This document shows positions 52,899-62,579 of a DNA stretch of 64,000 nucleotides, one piece after another. A model generated the notes under the pieces. The model was not told where the DNA came from. It did not search any database and saw nothing but the letters and a program-made list of their open reading frames with translations. The stretch spans positions 1,240,001 through 1,304,000 of the forward strand of contig OY723303.1 in assembly GCA_963210315.1 (NCBI GenBank). The letters are read 5' to 3'. The DNA is from Rhynchopus euleeides (lineage: Eukaryota; Euglenozoa; Diplonemea; Diplonemida; Diplonemidae). Positions within the stretch are counted from its first letter, which is position 1. The number at the start of each line of letters is the position of its first letter. Both the position numbers and the translations under genes were made by a program.

Positions 52899-53756
52899 AG
52901 AAGGCTTTGGGCATTGCCCATGCTGGATGTCCCTTCCTGCCAGAGGCCACGCCCAGGCTTGCGAATGGGTGTAAGTGACACGCAGTGAGGAGGTTGGGCA
53001 GAGTGACAGATGTCGTACAGCGCATGCCAAGGACGCCCCTCTCCCCCGCATTAAGTTGCGAGGATGCCAGAGGGGCGCTGTGGGAGGTGGTGGTGGCTGG
53101 TGCTGCCACTGCGCTGCCCCCCCGCGTCTCTTTTGTTTCTGACATGGCGCTGCGGATGCCGGTTGCACTGCGCCACGGCCAGTTCTGTCCGATTTGAAGA
53201 TCATCGACATCTGCCGAATCGCCTCTTTAGATCCGATCGGTGCTACACCACACACAGGACAGGACTCTTCAGTGATTTGACATGATCTGTGAATTTGCCA
53301 GCACACCGCTCCAGCGTGGCGCACTGTTCCAGCCAAACGACACGCGAGAGGGTACCGCTTTCCCGTTGTAGTTTAGGATGTTGCAAATTGTGAACCGTAT
53401 CGTGTCCACCCTCTTTTCCAAGAGCTGTGGACGCAACCCTTGTTCTTCACCATTGTCTCTTGTGAACCAGACTTCTTCAGTGAGGACTCCTGCCTCGTTG
53501 TGTGGGTGCCGCTTGCCAGCAGTACCCATTGAGGCGCTTCAGATGAGGAGGGGGACCGCAGTCGCAACCCACACACCCCACCCCCCCTCTGTCCACTCTG
53601 GGGACATTCGCTCTCTGTGCCAAGCTGTGCCAGCAAAGCGCCTTTTGTTGGAGAGGCAACTCACTTTTTTTGCCGCACTCCTGACCCTGCAGACACCCAA
53701 CCCACCCGCACACCCTCAAGACTACACCAACCCCTTCGCCCCTCTCGCCCTTTTCG
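52899..53756. other. Intergenic / leader of the kinesin-WD40 gene
   Basis: No gene recognised. The final ~100 bases are CA/CT-rich up to the ATG at 53757 and contain a CCCTGCAG that could be a splice acceptor. Confidence 0.5.
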
Positions 53757-56700
53757 ATGGCAGCACCTGCGGGCGGGGCTGACGCTCTGGGGTCGAATTC
53801 CCCACAGGGCCTCTCCGGAGGTGCGGCGCCTGGCGCAAACGATGACAGCGTCAGGGTGGCTGTCCGCATCCGCCCATTCAACAAGCAGTCGGACGGGGAG
53901 TGTTCGGACAACGTTGTCTTCCCCAGCCCCAACAGCGAGAACACGGTGGAGCTGGGTGAGAATGTGACGGATGTCAACACGCGGCAGAGGCTGTTTGCGG
54001 TGGATCACGTCTTCAACGGGGGGCAAGAGGAGGTCTATAACGAGATCGGCAAGCCCATGCTTGAGGAGGCTGTCGAGGGATACAACGTCTGCATCTTCGC
54101 CTACGGCCAGACCGGATCTGGCAAGACGTACTCCACGCTGGGCCCAGCAGATGACCTGGAGGGGGAGCACGCCGGTCTCATCTGCAGGCTTTTCAACGAC
54201 CTCATGAAGACGTGTGAAGCCAACACTGCGTCTGACCCGACCCTGACATGCAACGTCAGCCTCTCGTTCTGTGAGGTCTATAAGGAGAAGGTGTACGACC
54301 TTCTCAGCGTTCCGAAGGATATCAAGCCTGGGCAGCAGCTGCCGAGCCTGAAAGTCGCAGCCCTGTCGGGGAAGGGGAAGCAAAGGAAAGGCTGGGATGT
54401 CCCGGATCTCACGCGGACCGCCGTCTACAGCACGGCGATGGTGATCAACCTGTTGGGGCAGGGGCTCAAGCACCGTAAGCAGAATGCGACAGCGATGAAC
54501 CCGGACTCCTCCAGGTCGCACAGCATCACGACCTTCCGTCTTTCCCAGGTTCACGACCCGCCGAACCCGCAGGTGAGGGACAGAGTCAGCAAGATCATGA
54601 TTGTCGACCTTGCCGGGTCGGAGCGGACCGACAAGACCATCACAGTTGACCCCAAGCTGCAGAAGGAGACGGAGTTCATCAACATGTCTCTCCTCACCCT
54701 TAGCAAGTGTCTGAGGCAGACGGTGGATCCCACCTTCTCCCACGTCTCGGTGAGGGAGAGCGTGCTGACGAAGCTGCTGAGCGAGATCTTCGGAGGGAAT
54801 GCGAAATGTGCGATGCTTGCCACCGTGTCCCCTGCGAAGAAGAACATCACGGAGACCCTCGCCACGCTGCAGTACGCCCTGACGGCGAAGCAGATCAAAC
54901 AGCATGCGGAGGTTAACGTGTCCTCTAAACGTCTCGAGATGCAGGAGGTGGTTGCAAAGGTGTCTGCTCTGGAGGCCCTGCTGCAGGACATCATCCGCGA
55001 GCGGGACCATCAGCGCGAGATGTTCCTCGCACAGATCGCAGGGAAGGACTCCGAGATTAAATCTCTAAAGGAGACTGTCGCGAGCCTGAAGGACCGGGCA
55101 GCATCCGGCTCCTCCTCCTCCACAGGCGTCAACAGCAGCGGGGGCGGGTCTCCCCAGTCAGCTTCAGTCGGGATCGGGACGAGCCTGGAAGGGACCCAGG
55201 GCTTCGCCGCAAAGGCGGCTGCAGAGGGCAAGCCTGTGGGTGTTGACAACAGCGAGAACACACCGCGCGATGTGGCTGCTGGGGACGCGGCGAGCGACAC
55301 CGAGGGGAGTTCCAGCGGGGAGTCGTCGATGATGACAAACCCGTCAAAATCGTCGGGGCAGCCGAAGAAGAAGAATCCGAAGGTGGGCCTTGCGCGGAGC
55401 TCGTCGGGTGTGGTGCACTACGACCTGACGAACAACATGGCGGCGATGTCGCAGAGCTTTATCATGCAGAAGCCTGACACCGACAGGGTGCAGTGGGACT
55501 ACACCCGGAAGGGGATGTCGACCAACCTTGCTGCGATGTCCCACCTCGACCTGGCGACGCTGCGCCGCGAGCTGGCGGCCAGAGGGCTGCCCGACGCGCC
55601 TGCAGAGGGCGAGTATGTTGAGGATGAGGAGGAGGAGGAGGACGACGTTAACGACGATCTCAACCACGACTTTGAGCCTGCGCAGAAGATCTGGTCGACC
55701 GCGACGGTGCCCATGGGTGTCCCCTCCCTCCCACTGAACGCCGCTGCCGGAGGGGGTGCTGTCTCACAGAGGGCTGCCACCCGTGCTGCAGCGGGTGTTC
55801 GTGGGGTTCCACCGCGGAACCCGCCGCGTGCGCTGCAGTCGCTGCGGTGCTACCCTGCGATTGATGGTGGGATCACGAGGAGGACGTCTGGCATGTCGCT
55901 GCTGTCGCCCGCTGCGATGTCGGTTGCTGTGTCGACGGTGGAGACCGTGTCGGGTGTGAAAGGTGCTCCGGCCGTGTATGGCTGTGCCACAACGTCTGAT
56001 GGCGCTTTCATCGTCTCCTGTGGGAAGGACAACACCGTGAAGCTGTACGATACAAAGACCCAGGCGGAGAAGTGGAAGTTCACCGGAATGTCCAAGGCAT
56101 CGAAGTTCCTCTGTGTTGACATCTCGAAGGAGGCTGGTCTTGTTGTGGCGGGGTCGTCGGATAACACTGCGGTGGTGCTCGCTATTAAGGATGGCGCCCT
56201 TCTGAAGACACTCAAGAAGCACAACTCGTTGGTGCATGCCTGCAGGTTCACCCGCAACCACAAGGAGTTTGGCACCGCGTCCTGCGATGGCACCGTGAAG
56301 GTGTGGAAGGCAACACATGCGTGTGAGAAGGTCAGCGGTTTCAAGGGGCACACGCGGAGCGTCATGTCGCTCGACTTCTCCAACGACGGCACGCACGCAG
56401 CCTCTGCAGGGGAAGACAGCAAGATCCACGTGTGGAACTACAAATCCGGAGATGGCGTTGTGTCAGCCACAGGGCATACATCGTGTGTCTGGAGCATTCG
56501 GTGGCACCCCAGCGGGCGTGTCATCGCAACCGGGTCGAAGGACAAGACAGCACGCATCTGGGCCTTCTCGGCAGGGTCTGCCACAGGCGAGGCAACGCTG
56601 TCATGCACCCGTGTCATCGAGAACTCATCCCCTGTGCAGTGCATCGCATTCCCGTCGCCGACACTGATGCTCTCAGCTGTGGACAGCCGTGTGAAGGTGT

Positions 56701-56834
56701 TCAAGATGCCTGAGTGCCTCCCAGTCAGCATATTCGCCGAGCACACCGGCACCGTGTACCACTGCGCCCAGGCGAACACAGCTGCCGGGCTGTCGTGTGG
56801 ATCGGATGGTTCTGTGAAGCTCTTCAAACTGTGA
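53757..56834 (+). CDS. Kinesin motor protein with C-terminal WD40 propeller
   Basis: This 1,025-residue single exon has an N-terminal kinesin motor (about 30-390). VRVAVRIRPF starts the domain, GQTGSGKT (117-124) is the P-loop, NPDSSRSH (near 247-254) is switch I and DLAGSER (284-290) is switch II, so ATPase activity is expected. A coiled coil (about 390-450) would allow dimerisation. A Ser/Gly/Asp-rich linker (450-735) includes a strongly acidic EDEEEEEDDVNDD stretch. The C-terminus (about 738-1025) is a WD40 propeller of about seven blades (TVKLYDTK, TVKVWKATH, KIHVWNY, TARIWAF, SVKLFKL). N-terminal motor plus WD40 is the KIF21-type layout; KIF21 walks to plus ends and slows microtubule growth. 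The short coiled coil differs from KIF21, so a lineage-specific kinesin is possible. Confidence 0.9.
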   Translation: MAAPAGGADALGSNSPQGLSGGAAPGANDDSVRVAVRIRPFNKQSDGECSDNVVFPSPNSENTVELGENVTDVNTRQRLFAVDHVFNGGQEEVYNEIGKPMLEEAVEGYNVCIFAYGQTGSGKTYSTLGPADDLEGEHAGLICRLFNDLMKTCEANTASDPTLTCNVSLSFCEVYKEKVYDLLSVPKDIKPGQQLPSLKVAALSGKGKQRKGWDVPDLTRTAVYSTAMVINLLGQGLKHRKQNATAMNPDSSRSHSITTFRLSQVHDPPNPQVRDRVSKIMIVDLAGSERTDKTITVDPKLQKETEFINMSLLTLSKCLRQTVDPTFSHVSVRESVLTKLLSEIFGGNAKCAMLATVSPAKKNITETLATLQYALTAKQIKQHAEVNVSSKRLEMQEVVAKVSALEALLQDIIRERDHQREMFLAQIAGKDSEIKSLKETVASLKDRAASGSSSSTGVNSSGGGSPQSASVGIGTSLEGTQGFAAKAAAEGKPVGVDNSENTPRDVAAGDAASDTEGSSSGESSMMTNPSKSSGQPKKKNPKVGLARSSSGVVHYDLTNNMAAMSQSFIMQKPDTDRVQWDYTRKGMSTNLAAMSHLDLATLRRELAARGLPDAPAEGEYVEDEEEEEDDVNDDLNHDFEPAQKIWSTATVPMGVPSLPLNAAAGGGAVSQRAATRAAAGVRGVPPRNPPRALQSLRCYPAIDGGITRRTSGMSLLSPAAMSVAVSTVETVSGVKGAPAVYGCATTSDGAFIVSCGKDNTVKLYDTKTQAEKWKFTGMSKASKFLCVDISKEAGLVVAGSSDNTAVVLAIKDGALLKTLKKHNSLVHACRFTRNHKEFGTASCDGTVKVWKATHACEKVSGFKGHTRSVMSLDFSNDGTHAASAGEDSKIHVWNYKSGDGVVSATGHTSCVWSIRWHPSGRVIATGSKDKTARIWAFSAGSATGEATLSCTRVIENSSPVQCIAFPSPTLMLSAVDSRVKVFKMPECLPVSIFAEHTGTVYHCAQANTAAGLSCGSDGSVKLFKL

Positions 56835-58459
56835 TCCCACTCATAGTGGGTGCTGGTTGGGGGGGGGGGGGGAGTCGAACTGCAGAACTAACTGCAACCC
56901 AACGAGGTCGTGGTGCCTTCTGGCAGCGCGGCATCGTGGGGTGGTACTGCCGAATGGAGGCGGTTTTACTGTTTTTCTTGTCGCTTTGCCCCGATCCAAA
57001 AAGGGGCTGCAAGGGCATTTCTCTTTTGCATTGCCATCCGAGTTCACTTTTTTGTCGCACACATCGATGTGGGTCGACTTTGAGCCGACGGCACGCGCAG
57101 TGCCGTCGTTCCAGAGTCACATCCCATCTCATCACAGGTCGAGGTGCGTGAGTTTCATCCGATGCACACAGCCTTCTCCTCTTCCCCCCTGCAGGTTTTG
57201 TTGCACTGCACATTATTTCCCCCCCCCCCCCCGAGTGTTGTTGGCGGTGTCGGTGAGGCGGGGATGGGTGCGGCGGTGCCGGTGGTGTTGAGTCGCCCCC
57301 TGCCCTAGCAAAATATCCAGAAACACCCGGGGGGGTTTTCTTTTTGTCATTAGTTCCTGCGCGTGTGTCCGATGCGGCACCCCTTTGAAAGTTAGCCTCT
57401 CCTGGCAAACAGAATCAAAACATAGGGTAACTTCTCTGCGCCATCCCGCTAGTCTGGCTGTCTATACGTCAGGCTGGTGGATATTGCCGATACCAACTGT
57501 ACCACGATAAAAAGGGAGGTGCACGTCGTGACCTGCATGCGCCATGAGTTTCTCCCCCCCCCCCCCCCCCCGGTTTGGCGTGGTTATGGTTTTTGCTGTT
57601 GAAGTTCCCATCTACCCCATACCCCCCTCTATCTCTCTCATCCCTTCCGGCAACACTCGCCGGCCCCAACGGCACACACAACAAGCCGTGCGGTGTTCTC
57701 CTGCCCCTCCGCCCACCCCCTTCCCCTTGCCCCTGTCCACCTCACTGCAAACCTGAGGAGGTTGTATTTTCGCGGCAGGCCTGTGGGGCCAGTGTTCTTT
57801 GGATACCTTTGTATGTTATGCCCGCCCGAAATGTTTGGGGGGTCTCGTTCCTTTTCCACACATACACACACACACGACATCATTTACACCGCCTTTGTCC
57901 TGTTGTCTGTTGCCACCCTCAACTTGTCTCGGGCAGGGAAAGAAAAGAGGAAAGAGGAAAGATAAGAGGAGAAATGGAAAGGGGTCTTCGCTACGGTGCC
58001 GAACGTGCCGAAACAGCGTATTTTTGGCCAAATGGAAGGCAGTGAAGAAGAAAAATCGTGGTGGAGAATTTAGCTCCAATGTGCAGACTAGCATATCAGG
58101 TTATCGTGCAGAGGTCTCCCGCGGGCTTCTGTTCGATACCAATCCGCTAATCCAACATTGCCAATGTTCTAATGGGAGACAGACAAGGCCCACATCACAA
58201 TTTCACTGGCAGTGGCGCACAGCCCCCCTCGGGGACTATCCGAACATTGTATTGCCAGCGGTTTGCGGATGTATCGTGGCGGTTAGGTGCCTTGCTGCTG
58301 GTGTTGGTGTCCCCTGGGGTGGGTTTTCCCCCCGGCCCAGCTCCCCCCGGCAAAGAAATCATCACCAGCAAGCTATATCCCGGTATTTCTTCGCCCTTCC
58401 TCCCCCTCCCTCCTTCCACACCGAAAAGTAAGTCGCCCACCTCCACCCCCCCCCCCCTA
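56835..58459. other. Intergenic with long C/G homopolymers
   Basis: Short domain-free open frames. An 18-base C-run (57554-57571), a 14-base C-run (57220-57233) and a G-run (56862-56873) stand out. The right end is a C-run that borders the repeat island. Confidence 0.5.
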
Positions 58460-58692
58460 GGGGATCCGAGTCCTCACAAAAAAGTGTCCGAAAAAATCAT
58501 TTTTGGCATATTTGGGCATCTACCCCACACACCGGGGTGGAAAACCCCCCAAAAATGTGTTCCCAGACACATGTGGCCCCAAAACTGACGAAAGACCCAC
58601 CCCAGTGCCCGAAAAATGCGAAATACATGGTGAAAAAGTGGGTTTTGGCCATTTTGGCCAAAATGGCAATTTTCAACAAAAAAACCCGAAAA

Positions 58693-59745
58693 AATTACCC
58701 GAAATCGACATCGTAGACCCTCCCATAGCACCACTCGGGTCCAAAAATGGTTTTTGAGTCAATTCGAACCTGGTTTTGACTCTTTTGCCGTTGTTTTGGT
58801 CGGTTTTTTGGTATTGTTATGCCCAAAAACGTCCTTGGACCATGCTTGGACCCTCCTTGGACCCACTTCGCACAATATTCTGGGCCCATATATTGGTCAA
58901 ATAATGGGTGAAAACCCCCGAAAAAGCACCCTGGGAGGTCCAATAATGCCAAACTTCCACCACAACTGCACCACAATGCTCGTAAATTCCGCAGGAACCC
59001 ATTTCAAAATCATGCAGTTTTTCAAAAGGAGTGCTGCCCACACCGCCCTTTGAAAAACTGCGTGATTTTAAAATGGGTTCCTGCGCAATATTTGAGCATT
59101 GTGGTGGGAAGTTGGCACTATTGGACCTCCCAGGGTGCTTCTTCGGTGGTTTTCACCCAATATTTGACCAAAATATGGCTCTGGAACCTGGTGCGAAGTG
59201 GGTCCAACGAGGGTCCACGTTGGTCCAGCGACGTGTTCAGGCACAAAAATAGCAAAAAAAGCACCCACAAATCACCAAAAATGCGATGAAAGTGCCCGAA
59301 ACAGGTTCGAAATGGCCCAAAAGCCATTCTTGGGCCCCAGTTGTGCTATAGGTGGGTCCAGATGGTCGACATTTTCGCTTTTTTGGTGTGATTTTCCCGA
59401 AATATGGCCATTTGCCTGGAATGCCGAAATAGGTGAAAACCCCTATTTTTTCGCATTTTTCGGGCTTTGGGGTGAGTTTTGTGGTGGAAGTTCGGCACTA
59501 TTGGACCTCCCGGGGTGCTTTTTCGGCGGTTTTCACCAATATTTGACCAAATATGGGTCTGGAACCTGGTTGAAAGTGGGTCCAAGGAGGGTCCAAGCAT
59601 GGTCCAACGACGTTTTTGAGCACAAAAATAGCGAAAAAGTCATCAAAAATGTGGTAAAAGTGCCCGAAATAGGTTGGGAATGGCCCAGAAACCATTTTTG
59701 GGCCCTAGGTATGCTATAGGTGGGTCCAGGACGTCGATTTTTTGG
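58693..59745. repeat. Three ~290-bp units in inverted and direct order
   Basis: A unit with GGCACTATTGGACCTCCCAG and GAAGTGGGTCCAA...GGTCCA is inverted at about 58693-58990 and direct at 59095-59385 and 59480-59745. The inverted and first direct copies face each other around about 59035 (CAGTTTTTCAAAAGG... / CTTTGAAAAACTGC), so this half can fold back. Confidence 0.8.
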
Positions 59746-59748
59746 CCC

Positions 59749-61055
59749 TACCTAGGGTACCCCGGGAGAATGTCACCCCCCCCGAGGGCCCAAGCCCGGG
59801 GGGGGTGACATTCTTCCATGGCACACCGTATATAGGGTGTTGTGGGCGACGTGGCGTGGTGTCTGGTGACCTGTGGTGAGTGTGGCGACATGTGGCGACA
59901 TGCGGTGACGCCCAAGGTGGCAGCGTGATCAATAGTGCCAGGCTGGCGAGCACTTGGGGCTGGGGGTCGGGTGATTCTGCTGGCAGAAAGTGCCCAATAT
60001 GCTCCGGAAACTCAACTCACTCCCAGGTGGTGGTATGCCCCCGACGATGCCGTTTTTAGCGACCAATTTTTTGGGACAGAACTTGTACCTGAGGCTATTA
60101 GTGCGGTCTGCTTACTTCCGCTGTTGCCCTTTGTATCACCCCCAGGGACTGCCAGCGGCGCCGGATGGCCCTCAGGAGGAGGTCCTCCGTCCGTAGTTCT
60201 GGTACAGGAACTGCATCCTGCATAACGCCTTGCTCATCGACGAGAGCAATCAGATCTGGTTTCCTCTTCCTTTGAGAGACTGGCCCGTATCTCAACTGTA
60301 GATTCCGTCGACCCCGTCATTCCAGTCATTTGTGGCTCCCAATCAGCCTCAAATTTGACAATGCAGACATGCCTGAGCACTTCCCGTTCAACTGACCATT
60401 GACTTTCAACTGACATTTCCCTACGTGTAACCGCCTCAAAACGGCATGTAACCGCCTAAAAACGCTATGTCCAGTACAGTCAAAGGGCAAAAACACGAAA
60501 AAACGCATTTGGCGAGGGTGCGACAGGGTCTCAGACCCCCCCAGGACCATATGGGACCCATTTTGGGGTCTAGTGGCCCTTCTGAGGACAATAATTTTTG
60601 TTGCATCGACCCCAGCCTGACGGTCCACCCTCTAATGGTGGTGTGTGCGTGTGTTGTGTGCACGTGCGTTTGTGTGTTCGTGCCGATATGTGACAGCGTG
60701 TGTGTGGCGACAAAGCTTCAATGCGGCGCCAGCCCTGCATGGGCCAATCACCCCCGCACATCGTTCAGAGGATTCCCCATACGACACGGCACCCCCCTCT
60801 TCGGGTTGTGAGGGACACAGGAGGCTCGTTTGCCCAGTAAATGCGGGAAACGCAGGCTTCGCACAGCAACGTCACCCAGCACCCCCAGTGAAAAAACCCC
60901 CTCTTCCCGAAAGGCAAGTACCGTTGGAGAATGTCACCCCCCCATCATATAGGCCTACCCTTGGAGAATGTCACCCCCCCCCCCTGGAGGCTGGGGGGGG
61001 GTGACATTCCCCAGGGTCACCCAGGGGGTGACATTCTCCCGGGGTACCCTAGGTA
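59749..61055. mobile_element. Inner element with perfect 32-bp terminal inverted repeats
   Basis: TACCTAGGGTACCCCGGGAG, then AATGTCACCCCC, at 59749-59780 is the exact reverse complement of 61024-61055. The GAATGTCACCCCC tip recurs inside both ends (59796, 60930, 60963, 60997) in both orientations. No ORF with a domain is found in the 1.3 kb. The perfect repeats suggest a recent insertion into the surrounding island. Confidence 0.75.
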
Positions 61056-61300
61056 CAACCCGAAAAATGGCCATTTTGCCTGAAATGGCGAAATAGGCGG
61101 AAAACCCACTTTTTCACCCATTTTTCCGCATTTTTCGGGCTGTAAGGCGAGTTTTCGGTCAGTTTTGGGGTCGCAGGTGTGTGGGAACACATTTCTGGGG
61201 GGTTTTTCACCCGGGGGTGCCATGTAGATGCCCAAATATACCAAAAATCATTTTTCGGACACAGGGTTCTGTTGGTTACAACAGGGAGTCGGATCCCCCC

Positions 61301-62579
61301 CCCCCCCTTCCCAGTTTACACCCCACCCGCCTCCTCCACGCCCCTGATGCCCCTCTTCACATCCATTGCACTTCTCCTTCTGTGTGTGACATTTGCCTTT
61401 GTTTCCCCTTTTAAAAGTATGGAAGTTAAGCTGGTCAAGATTTGCTTTGGTTCTTGTCCCCTTGACCACAATGATGCGCGGATGTGGTGTTCCTTCCCAG
61501 TGCAGCCCACATTTTTTTTAGGTGTGCTGGCTTTGAGTGGTGCACGCACCACTGTCTGTTGCGACCGCATCACGCGCAGGCGGTGTGTTCCTGCGAGCAT
61601 GGCAAAGCCATTCACCAACACCCCCTCCCTGACTCGCCCCCCTTTCGTTCTGTGTCGAATTGTGTCAGTCTGTCCCCTCATTCATGAGGTCGCTCTCCTT
61701 TCTGCACCTCTGGGGGAGGCACCCATTGTGTTCTGCACACCCGCAGGGGCAGAGTCCTGCAATACTCCGAGTTGGTCCTCTCCAAGCCAAGCTACCGCCA
61801 GCACATTGAAGTGGACTGCAAGCTGTGAAGGCATCGCCACTCAAACCTCCGCACGCACTGACTTGATATTTTATGACTATGCAGCGGGTTGAGCTGCCAG
61901 GGGAACATAAAGCCGCGCAAAAAAAAATATATATCAGCCGAAAGCCGATTGGACACTACCAGCCCAGTCATGCCGCCGCCTCACCCACACACCCCTCTCC
62001 CTACCCCGTTGTCAAAATCTGTCGAATCCGGGTGCCAGGATTTCCCACAGCCTTGTTTTCCGATGCAATGCCTCCCCCACACACATGCACACCACAGGAT
62101 CCTGCCTTTCTAAAACCTTAAGGGTTTTTTGTGGGCTCTACACACACACACACACACAACACATCTAGCCGCCCTTTTCTTTCTTTCTCTCCCCCTCCTC
62201 TTTTCTCACTCTTCTTTCTGTTGTCCTCCCTCTCTCACTGCTCCGCAAGGGAAGCCAAAACTCACCCAAACCTTCTCCCCCGCGCTCGCTTTGGGAGAAC
62301 AGCTAAGCGCTTTGCTGGGCAGTGTCGCAAACCGACATTGCCCACCCAGCTGCCCCACACAGAGGGGGGGCACAGCAGGGGACGGAGATAAGGGGCAGCG
62401 AGGAGGCGGGGGCTTTTGCCATCGCTGGAGAGGGAGGGGGAGGGCGCCGTCCAGCCGTGCTCTGACCAGCTCCACCCCCCTCCCTTCTCCTTTTTTTTGT
62501 CTTCTTTTCTTTCTTCTCTTCTTCTTGATACCCCATCCAAAACCCCCCACCCCCCCCTGAGCTGCACCCGCCTCACCAA
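61301..62579. other. Intergenic / leader of the second kinesin gene
   Basis: No gene recognised. A CA microsatellite (62142-62159) and a T/C-rich tract (62165-62240), then further pyrimidine-rich sequence, lead to the ATG at 62580. Confidence 0.5.

Larger units (their letters stand above)
58460..61300. mobile_element. 2.8-kb island with long imperfect terminal inverted repeats
   Basis: About 230 bp at the left (GGGGATCCGAGTCC...GTGTCCGAAAAAATCATTTT...GGGCATCTAC...AATGTGTTCCCA...CCCCAAAACTGAC) is repeated inverted at 61060-61300 with many small differences. C/G homopolymers abut both ends. The interior carries three 290-bp units and an inner element (59749-61055). No transposase is visible, so it is a large non-autonomous element with an insertion. 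Confidence 0.75.
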
